Part shown: one piece after another, positions 9,927 to 20,610 of the stretch
How positions within the stretch are numbered: the first letter of the stretch is position 1
Layout: the number at the start of each line of letters is the position of its first letter
Source: Hygrocybe punicea
Taxonomy: Eukaryota; Basidiomycota; Agaricomycetes; Agaricales; Hygrophoraceae
Length of the DNA stretch: 64,000 nucleotides
Direction of reading: 5' to 3'
Assembly: GCA_963556145.1 (NCBI GenBank)
Contig: OY744464.1
Span: forward strand, 868,001 to 932,000
The notes under the pieces: generated by a model
Databases searched by the model: none
The model's input: the letters and a program-made list of their open reading frames with translations, nothing else
Told to the model about the DNA's origin: nothing
Position numbers and translations under genes: made by a program

Positions 9927-10817
9927 ATGCCCGGCCCTAGCAACAAAAAAGCTACAAAGAAAAAGAAAAATACACCTTGCACCGAGTCAACAGATACAAT
10001 AGACATTGCTACAACCAAACACGTCAAATACACGGATGACTACAAACATTGTATCTGCGACTCGTCTATCAGCAAATTCGTCGCAACAGAAGACAAAAAA
10101 TCAGCACTCACCGAGTTCTTCAACATTGCATTCGGACTAGGATGAATAACGGCGAACGAGGAGTCAGCGAGAGATGCTGAAAAAGAAGCAGAAAGCCAAT
10201 GAAACACGTATGCAGCAGGCAGGAATGATGGCTACACACAAGGGCATGCAAACAGATTCGAAGAAGGGCATTCAGCAGTGAACGCAACCAAATGCAAGCC
10301 ACCACCCAGCATGTCTGCGTCGACCCAAACGATGCCGCCCACCAGCGTTTCTGTCTCAGCACAGACAGATTTGACGCCAGAGACGGCGCCCACCGCAACC
10401 CAGACAGAACCATGTACCGGCACCCCGGTATCCACACAAACAACGCCGCAAAATTACACATCAACGGCCATACAAGCGTCGCTGGCCCCCACCTATGCAT
10501 TCCCAACGAAGATGACGCGCTGCACATCAAAGTCAGCCCAAACAAGCGCACATGCGCTCGCATTCGCATCAGTACAAACGGATGAGCTGCAAACGCATCC
10601 ACCAGTACCCAGTGCACAGAAGAACGCTCACATGGCCCCACGCGCATGCGGAAACGCGTCTCAGCAGGCTCCAGCTCACCCACCCTCACCAAAAACGATG
10701 TCCGCCACACCGGAACGTGCCATGTCACCAGGCCCACCGCGTATCGCAGTGCCAGCCCATGCACACGCATCGAGAACGGCCCCACGCGTCCCAACACCCC
10801 GTGTCACCCAGCCTTGA
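9927..10817 (+). pseudogene. Proline-rich, TQT-repeat protein of the inner LTR element
   Basis: One frame runs from MPGPSNKKATKKKKN (9927) to the stop at 10817, broken only by TGA at 10143 and another TGA near 10200. After the basic N-terminus come about 70 residues of ordinary composition (SKFVATEDKKSALTEFFNIA), then a Gly/Asn/Glu stretch (RNDGYTQGHANRFEEGH), then an array of ASTQT, SAQTD, TATQTEP, VSTQTTP, SAQT and SVQTDE motifs in proline-rich linker. TQT is the anchor motif of dynein light chain LC8 ligands, and whether these bind it is inference. It is probably the gag-like product of the family. Confidence 0.55.
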
Positions 10818-11846
10818 CCATGAGACCCGCCGTGCCCCAACAGCTGCCCCAATGGCCCCACCTCTCAAAGAACCACCATCCCCGCCGAAAAACGCGTCCA
10901 TACACGTGTCAGGCCGCGATTCCAACACGCCGGCATCAACGCCCCACCAGTTCACGCCCACAAGGACCCAAAACCCCGTGCCCGCACAACAAAATGCGTC
11001 CGAACACGTCCCAACAGCCGCCCCAGCCCCAAATGAGTACCCACACGCGTCCACGCCAGCCCAAAGTCACGACGTCGCCATCCAAACGCCGCTAGTGTGA
11101 ACACCGAGGCCCAACGACGTCGAGATGCGAGCCAACGTATATGAGGGATCCGAGGAGACGAAAAACGCGAATACAGGCGACGTACCAAGGGAGATGGAGA
11201 CGAACGAGCAAAATGAGACGAGGACGAATGCGGAGACATGTCAGAAAGAAGAGAAGATGTTCCAAGAGCCCGAGAATGGCTCAAAACGTATGTTCACGCC
11301 CACCCACCCATGCGCTGACATCCCCTCAAGGACAGCCCACGCCCGAAGCCCCATATTTACACCCACACGATTTGATTGGGCTGAAGACGCCATGACAATC
11401 CCACTCCACCCTATTTTCGCAACCACATACCCACCCTGCGATCTTTCAGCCCTCCGTTCCAACTCGTGAAGACCATTCGCTACCTTACAGCGCCATATTC
11501 GACGACCACGACCACAGACCCACCCTCGACATGTTTTCATTGCCCCCACAGGCCCCATCATGACATGAAGCCACCCCACCGGCATTGTGCCTGGATGGCC
11601 AATCATCACCAAGCCCTTTACCACAGCCAATTCGACTCCACGTCATTCCGAGCACCTTGATTGGGATCATGACCCACGACTCATGGACTTGAGTAGGGCT
11701 CTCCAGGCCCTAGTTTGGAAGAGACCAAGGTAGACTTTAGTTGTCTTTTACTCTATGATCATCTTTGTCACTGCTTTTACCCTTTGTTCTTTCTCTTTTC
11801 TTTTCTTTCTCTCTTTCTTTTTCTTCTGTTTTCTTTTCTTCTCACT
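10818..11846 (+). other. Inner element: proline-rich remnants and pyrimidine tract, no intact gene
   Basis: Several overlapping open frames of biased composition run on both strands, but none can be preferred. From about 11745 to 11845 the plus strand is almost pure C and T, as in the other family members just before the stem-loop. Confidence 0.5.
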
Positions 11847-11882
11847 GGCAGCGGGGACGCTGCCATTTTGGAGGGAGGTGCA
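11847..11882 (+). promoter_or_regulatory. Stem-loop plus polypurine tract of the inner element
   Basis: GGCAGCG / CGCTGCC pair as a 7-bp stem with a GGGA loop (11847-11864). This is followed by GGAGGGAGGTGCA, a polypurine tract ending at the 3' LTR. Such tracts prime plus-strand DNA synthesis in LTR retrotransposons. Confidence 0.75.
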
Positions 11883-12032
11883 TGGACTAGTGAATTGTAG
11901 CCACTAGTCCAGTGATCACGTGACCTTCCCACGGTTCAATGCAGTAGATAGCCCTGTTTGGTAGTCAGTAGAGATTTTAGATTTAGTCTTATCCTCTGAG
12001 CCAGCGATTAGCTCGAGGACACTCCATGTCCA
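11883..12032 (+). repeat. 3' LTR of the inner element
   Basis: Near-identical to 9528-9679. The sequence after it is the interrupted reading frame of the outer element. Confidence 0.9.
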
Positions 12033-12981
12033 CCGGCCAGACCATGGCCCCAAGACCCAACGCAGCCATCCAACGCGTCAATATCAGCCCAAACGCCGCC
12101 ACCCTCATCTGCACCACCAGGGAGACCCCAGAACATGTCAACCACGCCCCAAAATGACATGTGAACACGAACGCAGATGCCCCATACCCATGATGTGCCC
12201 CGAGACACGTCCCAAATGGCCTCACGGACACCAGGTACCCCACAGACGTCCCAAAACACGTCGCAAATGCGAACAGAGACACCCCAAGCCCCCTACATGC
12301 CCCAAAATGCGCCGTGAGCGCCCCCACAGATGCCCCATACCCCAACAAAACCCCAAAACACGTTGCAAATGCACCCCGCCACCCCTCAACGTGATATACC
12401 ACCTCCCCAAGCACTACCATCGGCCCCCATTTTTGTATCTCAACTTAGTATATATAAACGCGATTTTTCAGACTTATGCACAGGTCCTTGACCGTGGAGC
12501 AGTACCCGCCACCATAATTGTCATTTTTTACCCCAACGCCAAGCCTGTCACCCATTGTCCAGCCCAGCTGTTCGACCTCGCCAACCAGCCCCCACAGAAG
12601 TCATCCCCCCAGTTCCGCCACCCCCACGACTTGTCGACGCAGGTACCCAAACAATAGAAGAGGAACCGCCACCCCAGCACTATGAACCAGCATGAACAGG
12701 CTTCGCATTTGCCCGCAACAAGGCCCTCCCATCCGATATGTCTCGCATCTGCCAGATTGCTGAACTCGCATGGGGATCAGAAGGAGACCCACGGTTTTAT
12801 AGTCTCCTAGACCTCTCCCTGAACCACAGGACATTTCTGGAGGTCCTCACAGCGATGACGCACCCTCTGCATGGTGAACCTGACCTGGTTTTTGGACCCG
12901 CGCTAGTCCCCGTGATAGTGAGGATAGTAGATGATTGGGTAGAGTTTTGCGGAGGATACGGATGAGTCAGAGGCAGCAGAT

Positions 12982-13018
12982 GTGTGCAAGGGCGCACACC
13001 ATTGTGGAGGGGGGTACC
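12982..13018 (+). promoter_or_regulatory. Stem-loop plus polypurine tract of the outer element
   Basis: GTGTGC / GCGCAC form a 6-bp stem (one T-G pair) around AAGG. GTGGAGGGGGGTACC then leads directly into the right LTR. The layout matches the other two members although the sequence differs. Confidence 0.7.
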
Positions 13019-13180
13019 TGCAGCAGGTGCTGCTAGCCCCTAGGACCCGGAGACCCTTAGCTAGTAGATTCCCTTTCCTGTAGTAGCTTAGTCATCCATC
13101 TCAGGGTTTTCCTTAGCTTTCCCCTCCCAGCCGCAGCTCCCTCTGAGCTCTTCCCCTGAGGTCCGGAGATCCCCTCTCCA
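13019..13180 (+). repeat. Right LTR of the outer element (162 bp, intact)
   Basis: It starts TGCAGCAGGTGCTGCTAGCC and ends CTCTCCA. It serves as the uninterrupted reference for the split left LTR. Confidence 0.88.
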
Positions 13181-13602
13181 GCATGGGTGTGGGCATTGAT
13201 GGTGCCGCTGCTGCTGCTGGCCCTCCTCATCGTGCTTCTCTGTGTAAGAAAATGTCAGTAAAGTAAATATTATTGGATTACTTACTGTTTTTGCTTGTGA
13301 GTGTTGCTGTTCTTGTTGTTGAGTCGACGTTTCCCGTCTATGTTTAAGATCACATGATCTACATTCCCACATTTTCCTACACAAAAATTAACACAAAAAT
13401 TAATTATTTCAGTATCTACATAGAATAAGTTCACAGTTTGGACCTGGTTTCAAGCCATTCAGAAAATTCAGAAGGGCCTGGAACCTGGAACTGGACCTGT
13501 GGTTCAGTTCAGCCAAAGTGGTGAACTTAGACTGAACTCAGGGTTCGGTTCGGGGTTTGAACTGGGTTCGGTTCGGTTCCGAACTGGACTATGGCAACAC
13601 TA

Positions 13603-13890
13603 CTTTATATACAATGCTTTCTGTGCCAGTGATGTTTGTGAGTGTACTTGTGGAACCCCAACTCCATTGCAATTTATTCACCTTGTCCCCATTACAATGC
13701 TTTTTGTGCCACTGATGTTCGTTTGCTGCGCTTACAAACATCTATAGCACCCCATCTTAATTTACTCACCTCGTCCCTATCACAATGCTTTTTGTGCCAC
13801 TGATGTAGCACCCCATCTTAATTTACTCATCTACCACTAATGTTTGTTTGCTGTACTCACAACACCTGTAGCACCCCATGCCACCTTTCC
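13603..13890. repeat. Minisatellite with units of about 60-90 bp
   Basis: Units contain ACAATGCTTTTTGTGCCACT, GATGTTCGTTTGCTG, TACTCACAAACAC, GTAGCACCCCATCTTAATTT and CACCTCGTCCCTATC. At least three partly deleted units lie here and one at 7179-7255, before the hAT insertion. Confidence 0.75.
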
Positions 13891-14232
13891 TTATACACAT
13901 GTCATTATGTTTTTTTTTTTTTCTTTCCTTGTTTATTCTCCTTTGTGGCGGACCATATGCTAGAGAATACATGCTTGTAAACTACTGAAGGTCACTGATA
14001 AAGTATGCAGAAGCAACAGGGAGGGTGGGAAAGAGTCCACAAATAAGGATAACCTAGGGGTTATGGGTATGTAAAGTATCATTAGTGATAATACAATGAA
14101 AAATGAAAGGTGAAACAGCGCAATAGAGTAAAGTAGAATAAAACAAATCAAGACAAAAATGAGAGGGATGACGTGGGCACCAATAAGCTAGGCCTGGTTT
14201 TGAGGAGGGCATGTTGGGATGGGCAGGCACAG
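13891..14232. other. No recognisable feature
   Basis: A T-rich run at about 13910-13925 and AT-rich DNA. This may be the decayed 3' tail of the retrotransposon fragment at 14233-15242. Confidence 0.4.
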
Positions 14233-15242
14233 CTATTGAGCGAACTGCAAGTCTGGTATGTTGCCGAACGTCTCTTTTAGTCTCCCTGTAGCATTGATGA
14301 AGTGGAATAAGGCTGGGAGATATTTTGGCACTGACAGAAGTTTCTTGATGTACCTGGTGTCGCGTCCTATCATGCACCTCATCCTGTCACATGCATGTTC
14401 ATGGGCTGGGCATCAGACAAGGAAATGCTCAATGGCTTTGTTGCTTTGTTGGCAACATGGGCATACCGGGGAGTCTGCACGCTGGATTTTGGGCAGGTGG
14501 TGGTTCAGGCTGATATGTCTAGACTGCAGTTGCATGAGGATGGCTGCATGTTTCTTTGGTAATGATGCTGTCATGCGTCGATATGTCAATGGTGAAAAGG
14601 TTGGGTCAACATCGTTTACTTGTATGAAGTGGGTGGAGTCACGCCAATATTCCATTGCTTGATCACGAAGCCCAGCAAGGAAAGTACACCATACTGCCGT
14701 CTTGCTAAAGGGGAATTTCTTGCGCAGGTCTGCTGGTAGTCGCTCGTTCGAAGAGACTCTGCCTCTCGCTGCATCTTTTGCCTTCGCATCTGCCCGCTCG
14801 ATGCCTTCCGCCCCCTCGTGTCCCGGCATCCATCGCAATACTAAGTTCAGGTCATCATGTCTCTGTCTTGTCAGTTCCAGTCTTTTGTGAAAAATGTCGA
14901 AGATATAGTGTGATGACACCGGTTTTATGAGGGTCGATGCATGGATCGCTGCCTGATGGTCTGTGTACATTGAGACAGTTGTAACATTGCATTCCTCCCT
15001 TATTAGCTCCAGCCCTAGGATCATACCCACTCCCTCTCCTTCATATATGCCATGGTACCTTGCTGACCCCAGTCTATATGCCTTACTCTTCGAGCCCCTT
15101 CGCCCCTTCTACGTAGAACAGCTGCCACACCGATCATTCCCACAATTCCTGCCCCATCGGTGTATACCTTAATGTCTGCATCATCCACTCTCTCACCCTC
15201 CAAAGCCTTCTCCTTCGTTTCACTAATTTGTATTTTTGCCAT
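14233..15242 (-). pseudogene. RNase H domain fragment of a non-LTR-type retrotransposon
   Basis: The minus strand encodes a type 1 RNase H fold with its acidic residues in order: YTDGAG (near 15165), GLELI (near 15010), YTDHQAA (near 14960) and WMPGHEG..ERADAKAK (near 14830). It is followed by a C-terminal region with CPCC and H.....CPAHEHAC, a zinc-knuckle-like pattern. A one-base frameshift near 15090 separates YTDGAG from the rest, and a TGA at 14415-14413 splits the tail, whose last stop is at 14235-14233. The reverse transcriptase domain is missing upstream. RNase H would remove RNA from RNA-DNA hybrids during retrotransposition. It is dead. Confidence 0.8.
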
Positions 15243-15397
15243 AGAAATCCATTTAGGCCCTTGTCATACATTCTGTATTGTTTCCATTTTCGCTGGCTCT
15301 ATATTGTAAGATCAGACGAGGTCGTGTAACGGGGTTGGATATGTCATTATGTTATAGTTATCATTAGGCTTGATCTCATATGTAGGTTTTCATACCC

Positions 15398-15610
15398 AGT
15401 TCATATATTGCTAAGTAGTTATCAATTTATTGTGATTATTATTTATTTATTTATTGAATTATTATACTCAGTTCATTTATTGCTAAGTCATTATCAATTT
15501 ATTATGATTATTATTTATTTATTTATTGAATTACTATACCCAGTTCATTTATTGCTAAGTAGTTATCAATTTATTGTGATTATTATTTATTTATTTATTG
15601 AATTATTATT
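15398..15610. repeat. Three tandem copies of a unit of about 70 bp
   Basis: Units start CAGTTCATTTATTGCTAAGT and run through TTATCAATTTATTGTGATTA and TTTATTTATTTATTGAATTA. The three are nearly identical. It is AT-rich and noncoding, and the open frame across it is an artefact of the period. Confidence 0.85.
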
Positions 15611-15883
15611 ATAAAATGTCAAATATTATACAAACTGCTCCAATACAGCACTGCAGAGTGCAGAGAGGTCAAGGACATGGCAGAAGAGTGATTTGGAGAT
15701 GAATAGAGGCTACAGGAAGGGGCTGGAGAGGGAGAAAAGGCAGGGAGGTGAAGGGAGGTGGAGGGAGGGGCCAGAACAGGTCAAGAAGGGAGGGAGAGCA
15801 GAGGGGAGGGTGGAGAATGGCTGGAGGGAGTGCAGGAGGGATGAAGAGATGTGGGGAAGAGCTGGATAGAGGGCTGGGAGGGC
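15611..15883. other. Purine-rich stretch without a gene
   Basis: The plus strand is dominated by GGAGGGAGGG and GGAAGG-like words. It leads into the repeat copy at 15884. Confidence 0.5.
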
Positions 15884-16700
15884 AGGGAGAGGGGGATGAA
15901 GCCTGAGTGATCACTACCCAGTCAATTCACCTCCAAAACACCCAATTGAACTGAACACTCACCTGCTGCAGCAGGGGGTGGGTGCACCACATCTCATGCT
16001 GCCCTTAGAACTCCTCTATGACACTCAAAAGCAGCTGGAATGCACCCCTCTTGCTGGGGGCACTGGTGACGCTGTTGCTGTCCATTTGAGGGGCCAAAAA
16101 GTTGCCTGGAGGGGGGTAGGAGACAATATATGGGGATGGGAGAGTTGTGGGCCAGCAGGGGCAACAGGAAGCTGGGAGGAGAGTTGGCAGTGGAAGGGGA
16201 AGCAGGTTGATGAGCAGAAGGTTTTGGGTTCATCTGAGTGTGAACGCTCTGGCTGTAGATTTCAAGCTGAGTCCAAATTTCAGCCACAACTCTGGACCTC
16301 CCCCAACTTATCTGCCTACTGTAGCCTCAACAACTGTGTTTGAGCACTCCATTTGGTTGGGTGAAATCTAGCATACATAGTGTAGAATCAGGGTGCAATT
16401 TATCGAAAATTTGCATTCCCAATTTTGGCCACGGCACCCCAAACAGTGCCCACTCTGCCACACATCCCACCCCAGCCAACTCAAATCCATCCAGACCCCC
16501 CCCAAAATTTTACAGGGCCCCCTCACAGTCCATGCCAACCCCCATATCCAACCTTGTGACCATCCGTCAGATGTGTCACCCCCCCAACCCCCACTCTGCC
16601 TGGGAACCTGCTCAACTCCGCAAAATTTACGTAAGCCTTGTCCTAATCCGTCAGGTCACACATCCAAGCTCTGACTACCGATCTGTAATAGGGCAATGGT
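15884..16700. repeat. Dispersed repeat, copy 2 (paralogue of 1-840)
   Basis: It carries the same order of blocks as 1-840, in direct orientation. On the minus strand it carries a QQQRHQCPQQEG stretch and an exon-like VVHPPPAAA ending with a GTGAGT donor at about 15960. The two copies differ by many substitutions and by small insertions, so neither is recent. Confidence 0.75.
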
Positions 16701-16719
16701 ATCACCTCGGCAGTTCAAG

Positions 16720-17105
16720 GGATTTACGTCAATGTGGTGTGTCATGCCTCCCTCATCCTTCAGAACACTGGCATTGTCATGAGGCAGCCTCATGTTCATC
16801 TCATGGCAACCTCATGATGGACACCTGACACAATTGGAAATGCTACTCCTCATGGCAGCCAAGTTATTTTTATCTTTCCCCATTTATTAATAATTATATT
16901 ATGACCAAATAGTCTGTATTTCATGGCAATTCCCTAACCTCTGAGTATTTAAACTGTCCTTGCTGTACTGAAAATCCTTTTCCCTTTTGTAGTGTTTCAT
17001 GAAGTAGTGGCAATAATAATTGCAAAAGTGTACCTGGTGGTGATATAGGCCAAGGGTGTCTTGGTGATGCAAGTCATGCCATGGATGTGAGTGAACCTGA
17101 CGTTC
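16720..17105 (-). repeat. Repeat copy, inverted relative to 48290-48745, with empty MITE site
   Basis: Matching landmarks include TTTCATGGCAATTCCCTAAC, CTCTGAGTATTTAAACTGTC, TTCATGAAGTAGTGGCAATA and CTTGGTGATGCAAGTCATGC. The other copy contains a 113-bp MITE, whereas this one reads straight through at about 17040-17050. It therefore shows the pre-insertion sequence. Confidence 0.85.
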
Positions 17106-17719
17106 AGTTCACAGTTTGGGCAGGAGAAACATTCTGTGAACCAGGTCTGAACCAGTTTGAACCAGAACCAGAACTTCAACAACTGTGATATGATTTTACT
17201 TACCAACTTCCTGTTGGATTCTACCACTCTCTCATAGGAGGCCCATCAGGAAATTGGACCCCTGAGGGGTTTTGAAAAACACTTTTTTTTGAAAATGGAA
17301 TTGCACAATAACTACTGAAGAAATCTGACCTAAATTTTGGAGAGAAACTAGAGCATGTGTAACTTTTTGAAATTCCCACCAAGTTTCTATCACTATGTGC
17401 AATAGATAATGATTCAAGAACAAACCCTTCAAAACCCTTGAAAAATCTTACCCTATCACATATGTCAACCCTTGGTCAACCTTAGAAAGGATATGAAAAC
17501 TGCACTTTTAATCACTGAAAAAATGAGGAATCATGGCCTATGGTGGCAGGGAATTCACTGGCAGTGAAGCTTGTATATGAATCTGCCATTCCAGTGTATC
17601 TATGCTTTCTGATGTAAGTTGTTTTATCCATCTGCCCCCACAACACCTTTATCAGTATCCCTCCAAAGCTATTTACCATACTCTGCACAACATTCTCTAG
17701 AAGACTTTATGGAAGCATG
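17106..17719. other. Decayed repeat DNA, no gene
   Basis: At 17105-17180 there are GAACCAG/GGTTCA words like the subterminal repeats of the 7256-13602 hAT element, probably a remnant of one end. At 17255-17450 the words GAGGGGTTTTGAAAAACACT and CCCTTCAAAACCCTTG recall the foldback element at 8061-8520. Confidence 0.4.
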
Positions 17720-19998
17720 CTTGCAGTCAATGATTGGTGGCATCCTCAAACCCAAAAACTAGACACTAATCAGAGCACTTCCCAACATATGGGGCAAGAA
17801 AGATTTGACATGCCAATGACCCACTCCACATCCTATGCCATGAATCAGAAGGCCTTACTGTTTTTTAAAAAACAACATCTACCTCTAGGCCATGCTTCCC
17901 ACCCAAAGTGGAAGCCAACAAAATTAATTTGCAGTGTGTTGTCCTGGTGTAGCAGGTGCCATTTTTCAAACTCTCAAGAAAGTGTGAATACTTCTTCATT
18001 TTGCCTCTTTCATCTGCCAAGGCAAATATTTCTTGTATAAATGAAATAACATCATGGTCTCCATGGTCTTGGGTGGCTTCTGCCCTCAGTAAGATTTCAG
18101 AGATGACATTCTCCCAATTGTTCCTGGATGTTCAGTAATAAGGACATCAACTTTGATTCTTGCATGATTTTTTGAAGTGTAATCTGAGAGTTGAGGGTGG
18201 GATTGAAGTATGCTACCTGCAGGCATAACCAAGTTGTGTAAGCAGGGTGTAAGAGCAACTCCAGGATGGTTTGGAGGTCTTCATCTTGCTCCTCCTTATC
18301 CAAATCCTGCTGATTCCTGCATGGCTCCTTTGGGTAGGTCATTTTTTTCAACAGTGACAGGATGAGGGTGGGGTAGGTTGATCCTGTTGAGGTGGTCCTG
18401 GAGTGACAAAGACATAATGACAGCTCATAGTGTTAATCCAGAAATTGCAAGGTCATATACTGCCAAATCAAATTTGGACTCATTGAATTTTTTGGGATCT
18501 TTCATGTTGGTGAGAGTCATGGGAGAATTCCTGAACTTAAGGAGGAGGGTGTAGAGAAGTTGGTGGAAATCTTTGCATGTTGCTTCTGTGTATGAGTGCA
18601 TGTTGGGTTGGTTTTTTACTCTATCCACAAGATGAGGGATCTTCAAGCCCACCCAATTTAATTTTTCTTGCATAACCTCACCTGAGAGCCACCATGCAAG
18701 TGTGGAGTAGGGCATGTCATGACTCCGGGTAACTCATGGATCGCCATGGGTATACTTGTGGGAATACTTGTGAGTATTAGACCCATGAGTCTCCTTTACC
18801 TCATGTTCAAAATACTCCCAGATCTGAGTATTGGTGTCTCTGGTCTCAAGTACTCATGCAAGTACTCACAGACCCTATGATCAAGATCTATGAGATACTT
18901 ATTAAAAAATTAAAATTAAAATTCACATACAGAATGGTTCTTAATGTCATCCAGTTTGGATCTGATTGCCTAGTGGTCAGCTATTAGTATCCTGATTAGT
19001 AAATCTGGTATTGTAGCTGTAGCCTAGCTGCAGCTGTGGCTAGACCATAGCTACAGGTATGGAAATTAGATGACCAACAATAGTCTCTGCAGATCTGCCA
19101 AGTAAAATTCTTCATAAGGAGATTTGCATTCCTTGATGAGAAAAGTGAGTGCTCCAATGGTAAGGATAAAAGACCTTTAACAACAGAAGGTACTCCACAC
19201 CTGAAAATCAAGGCCACAGTCATTAAAATAGCATAGGATCTGTAAAGACCTGCAGACACTGACACATAACTACATGGTTTGGAGTCAACTCTGATCTGTG
19301 GATCAAACCTGTAAGTACTTGTAGACCTGTGAGTATTCACTTATGGATCCCAACTCCTGACTAAGACCTGACTCATACAGATCTGAGTATGAGCTTTGAG
19401 ATGCAAAATACTCATGAGTCAGATCTGGGTATACTCATGAGTGCACTCATGACATGCCCTAGTGTGGAGTCATCTTGAAAATTAGTAGTTCATTGGGTCT
19501 GGGGAAGGGGACCACTATGCTTATCATCTGGAAGGTCTACTAGACCATGGAAAAACAGCAAAGAAGAGAGGTTGTTGATAAGTCACTTGAGCATCTTGTG
19601 ATGTGACTTCCCAGAAATGTAAACATCAAGTCCAGATGATGTTTTCATTGTCAGCTTCTCTATTGCCACCACATGGTCTTGAAAGTGTTGGTCTGTCCTA
19701 GTGCAAGGTTCAAATAAAATACATTATTAAAAAATTGAACTTACCAGGTGTTTTTCAAAAATGAAAGTGGATCAGACACATTGAGATCAGGGGCTGCTGT
19801 AGTTAAGACAGTCTCCTCTCCATTGAATGTCAAGGCATCATGTGGATTTGTAGCATTAGTGGGATTACAGGGATTGGGGGTAATGACAAATGTTAGAAGA
19901 CGTGGATCCATTGAACACCTAGGGACAGTGGCTACAATGCCAGCTGACTCAGGACAGACATAGTACTGAAGATCTGACTTGGAACACCATAGGAACAC
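17720..19998 (-). pseudogene. Decayed multi-exon gene of unknown family, split by a transposon
   Basis: I do not recognise it. Pieces on the minus strand are, in order: an exon at 19998-19741 (DLQYYVCPESAGIVATVP.. to ..SDPLSFLKNT) ending at a CTG-GTAAGT donor; an exon near 19690-19470 with HFQDHVVAIEKLTMKTSS and SGKSHHKMLK; a 754-bp transposon; and a continuation at 18699-18425 with STLAWWLSGEVMQEKLNWVG. More follows at 18351-18097 (ILELLLHPAYTTWLCLQVAY), and weakly beyond 18000. Stops and frame changes occur throughout. Without the transposon and one duplication, GATGACTCCACACTTGCATGG reads DDSTLAW in frame. Confidence 0.5.
18708..19461. mobile_element. Non-autonomous hAT-type element (754 bp) with a perfect target duplication
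   Basis: The ends are TAGGGCATGTCATGACTCCG and, inverted, TAGGGCATGTCATGAGTGCA. The octamer GTGTGGAG flanks both sides exactly (18700-18707 and 19462-19469). ACTCATGAGT and GATCTGAGTA words crowd both ends, as subterminal repeats would. The interior is AT-rich without a gene. The end sequence differs from the TAGTG type seen elsewhere here, so this is a separate family. Confidence 0.9.
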
Positions 19999-20610
19999 AA
20001 TAAAAAAACCATACAGTAGACACCATGACAGTGGTAGATATGTTGATAGCCTGAGAGCCTCTGGCCTGACTCAGAGAGAAATGGTCATGAAGCAGGTGTC
20101 ACACTGGGCCAGGCTGGGAATCAGCATTGCCAGGTGTGAGAATGACAACTCTCAGAACATCTGATGGACTTGAACTTCAAAATGGTCATTATGGATAAAT
20201 TATAATCATTTGTTTAAGGTTCAACCTGAAATTATACAGTGCACATGATTAAACAAGGCAACTACTACCTTGACAATGTGAATAGGATTAAGCCACAAAG
20301 GGCATATGAAAGCTGCATTTGGAGGCATGGTGGCACCCTGTCTCAAACTAATAAACCTGGTTCATACTGGAGTGGATGGTGGAAGTGGCACACCTCCACA
20401 TTGAGACTGTGATGCACACTGGCAAGAGATACACACACAAAAAAGTCGGAATAGTATAGTATTCGCTTATCATCATGGTGGCCCCCTCTACCACATGTTC
20501 CTACCTTGACCCTAGGTCCCTGCAGTATAGTGTCCCTAGGGACTCCCTAGGAGTAGCAGGGACAACCCCAGATAAGCTCTTTTAGAACTCAATGTTCCAA
20601 CCTGGTTAAA
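19999..20610. other. No recognisable gene
   Basis: Only short open frames were seen. It lies between fragments of decayed minus-strand coding sequence and may include decayed introns. Confidence 0.4.

Larger units (their letters stand above)
9528..12032 (+). mobile_element. Inner LTR element of the proline-rich family
   Basis: It has LTRs of 152 and 150 bp starting TGGACTAGTG and ending GTCCA. The flanks CTGG (9524-9527) and CCGG (12033-12036) are a 4-bp duplication with one mismatch. A TCG spacer, primer site, basic/proline-rich reading frame, pyrimidine tract, stem-loop and purine tract are all in the expected order for a plus-strand element. It has no polymerase genes. It was inserted into the reading frame of the outer element. 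Confidence 0.85.
8858..12965 (+). pseudogene. Proline-rich protein of the outer LTR element, broken
   Basis: It starts at MAPRKRD (8858) with a basic N-terminus and a highly charged predicted coiled coil rich in EREEKEKN, then a TGA at 9032. It continues in the same frame as a Pro/Thr/Ser-rich segment to 9527. There the inner LTR element interrupts it. With one copy of the 4-bp duplication removed, the frame reopens at 12037 for about 35 more codons, then decays. Near the 3' end one frame encodes VDAGTQTIEEEPPP, a TGA, and a non-repetitive stretch of about 80 residues up to 12965 (RICQIAELAWG.. to ..EFCGGYG). This may be a gag-like structural protein, but no known domain is visible. Confidence 0.55.
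7922..13180 (+). mobile_element. Outer LTR element of the proline-rich family
   Basis: The LTRs at 7922-8552 (interrupted) and 13019-13180 start TGCAGCAGG and end CTCTCCA. GCAT flanks both sides (7918-7921 and 13181-13184), a 4-bp target duplication. A spacer ACG and a tRNA-like primer site follow the left LTR, and a stem-loop plus purine tract precede the right one. Between them lies one Pro/Thr/Ser-rich reading frame and no reverse transcriptase, integrase or protease. It has itself been hit twice: a foldback element lies in its left LTR and a second member of the same family in its reading frame. Without these it would be about 2.3 kb. Confidence 0.85.
7405..13384 (-). pseudogene. Low-complexity gene in the 7256-13602 hAT element, split by an LTR element
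   Basis: Exon pieces on the minus strand are, in order: 13384 to about 13250, with CRKMWECRSCDLKHR and a Gln-rich tail; an intron with a GTAAGT donor and a TTACACAG acceptor; a QQQQRHHQCPHPC exon broken at 13184/7921 by the LTR element; its continuation to about 7805, ending VVRPPPLL; and a Ser/Asn/Gly-rich exon at about 7765-7405 that ends with TSIDMALWLARKF. The N-terminal Cys/His spacing resembles a zinc knuckle, but this is inference. I know no named family. It shares exon signatures with 5359-6384 and 24520-25652. Confidence 0.45.
7256..13602 (-). mobile_element. Non-autonomous hAT element, enlarged to 6347 bp by a nested retroelement
   Basis: The ends are TAGTGTTGCCGAAGTCTGGT at 7256 and, inverted, TAGTGTTGCCATAGTCCAGT at 13602. 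The flanks CCTTATAT (7248-7255) and CTTTATAT (13603-13610) are an 8-bp duplication with one mismatch. GGTTCGGTTC-type subterminal repeats lie inside both ends. About 5.3 kb of its length is an LTR element inserted later (7922-13180), so the original was about 1.1 kb. What remains is a low-complexity gene on the minus strand and no transposase. Confidence 0.85.

Noticed and set aside
15398..15610. A CRISPR-like array
   Set aside because: The three units are contiguous without spacers, the DNA is eukaryotic, and no cas genes exist.
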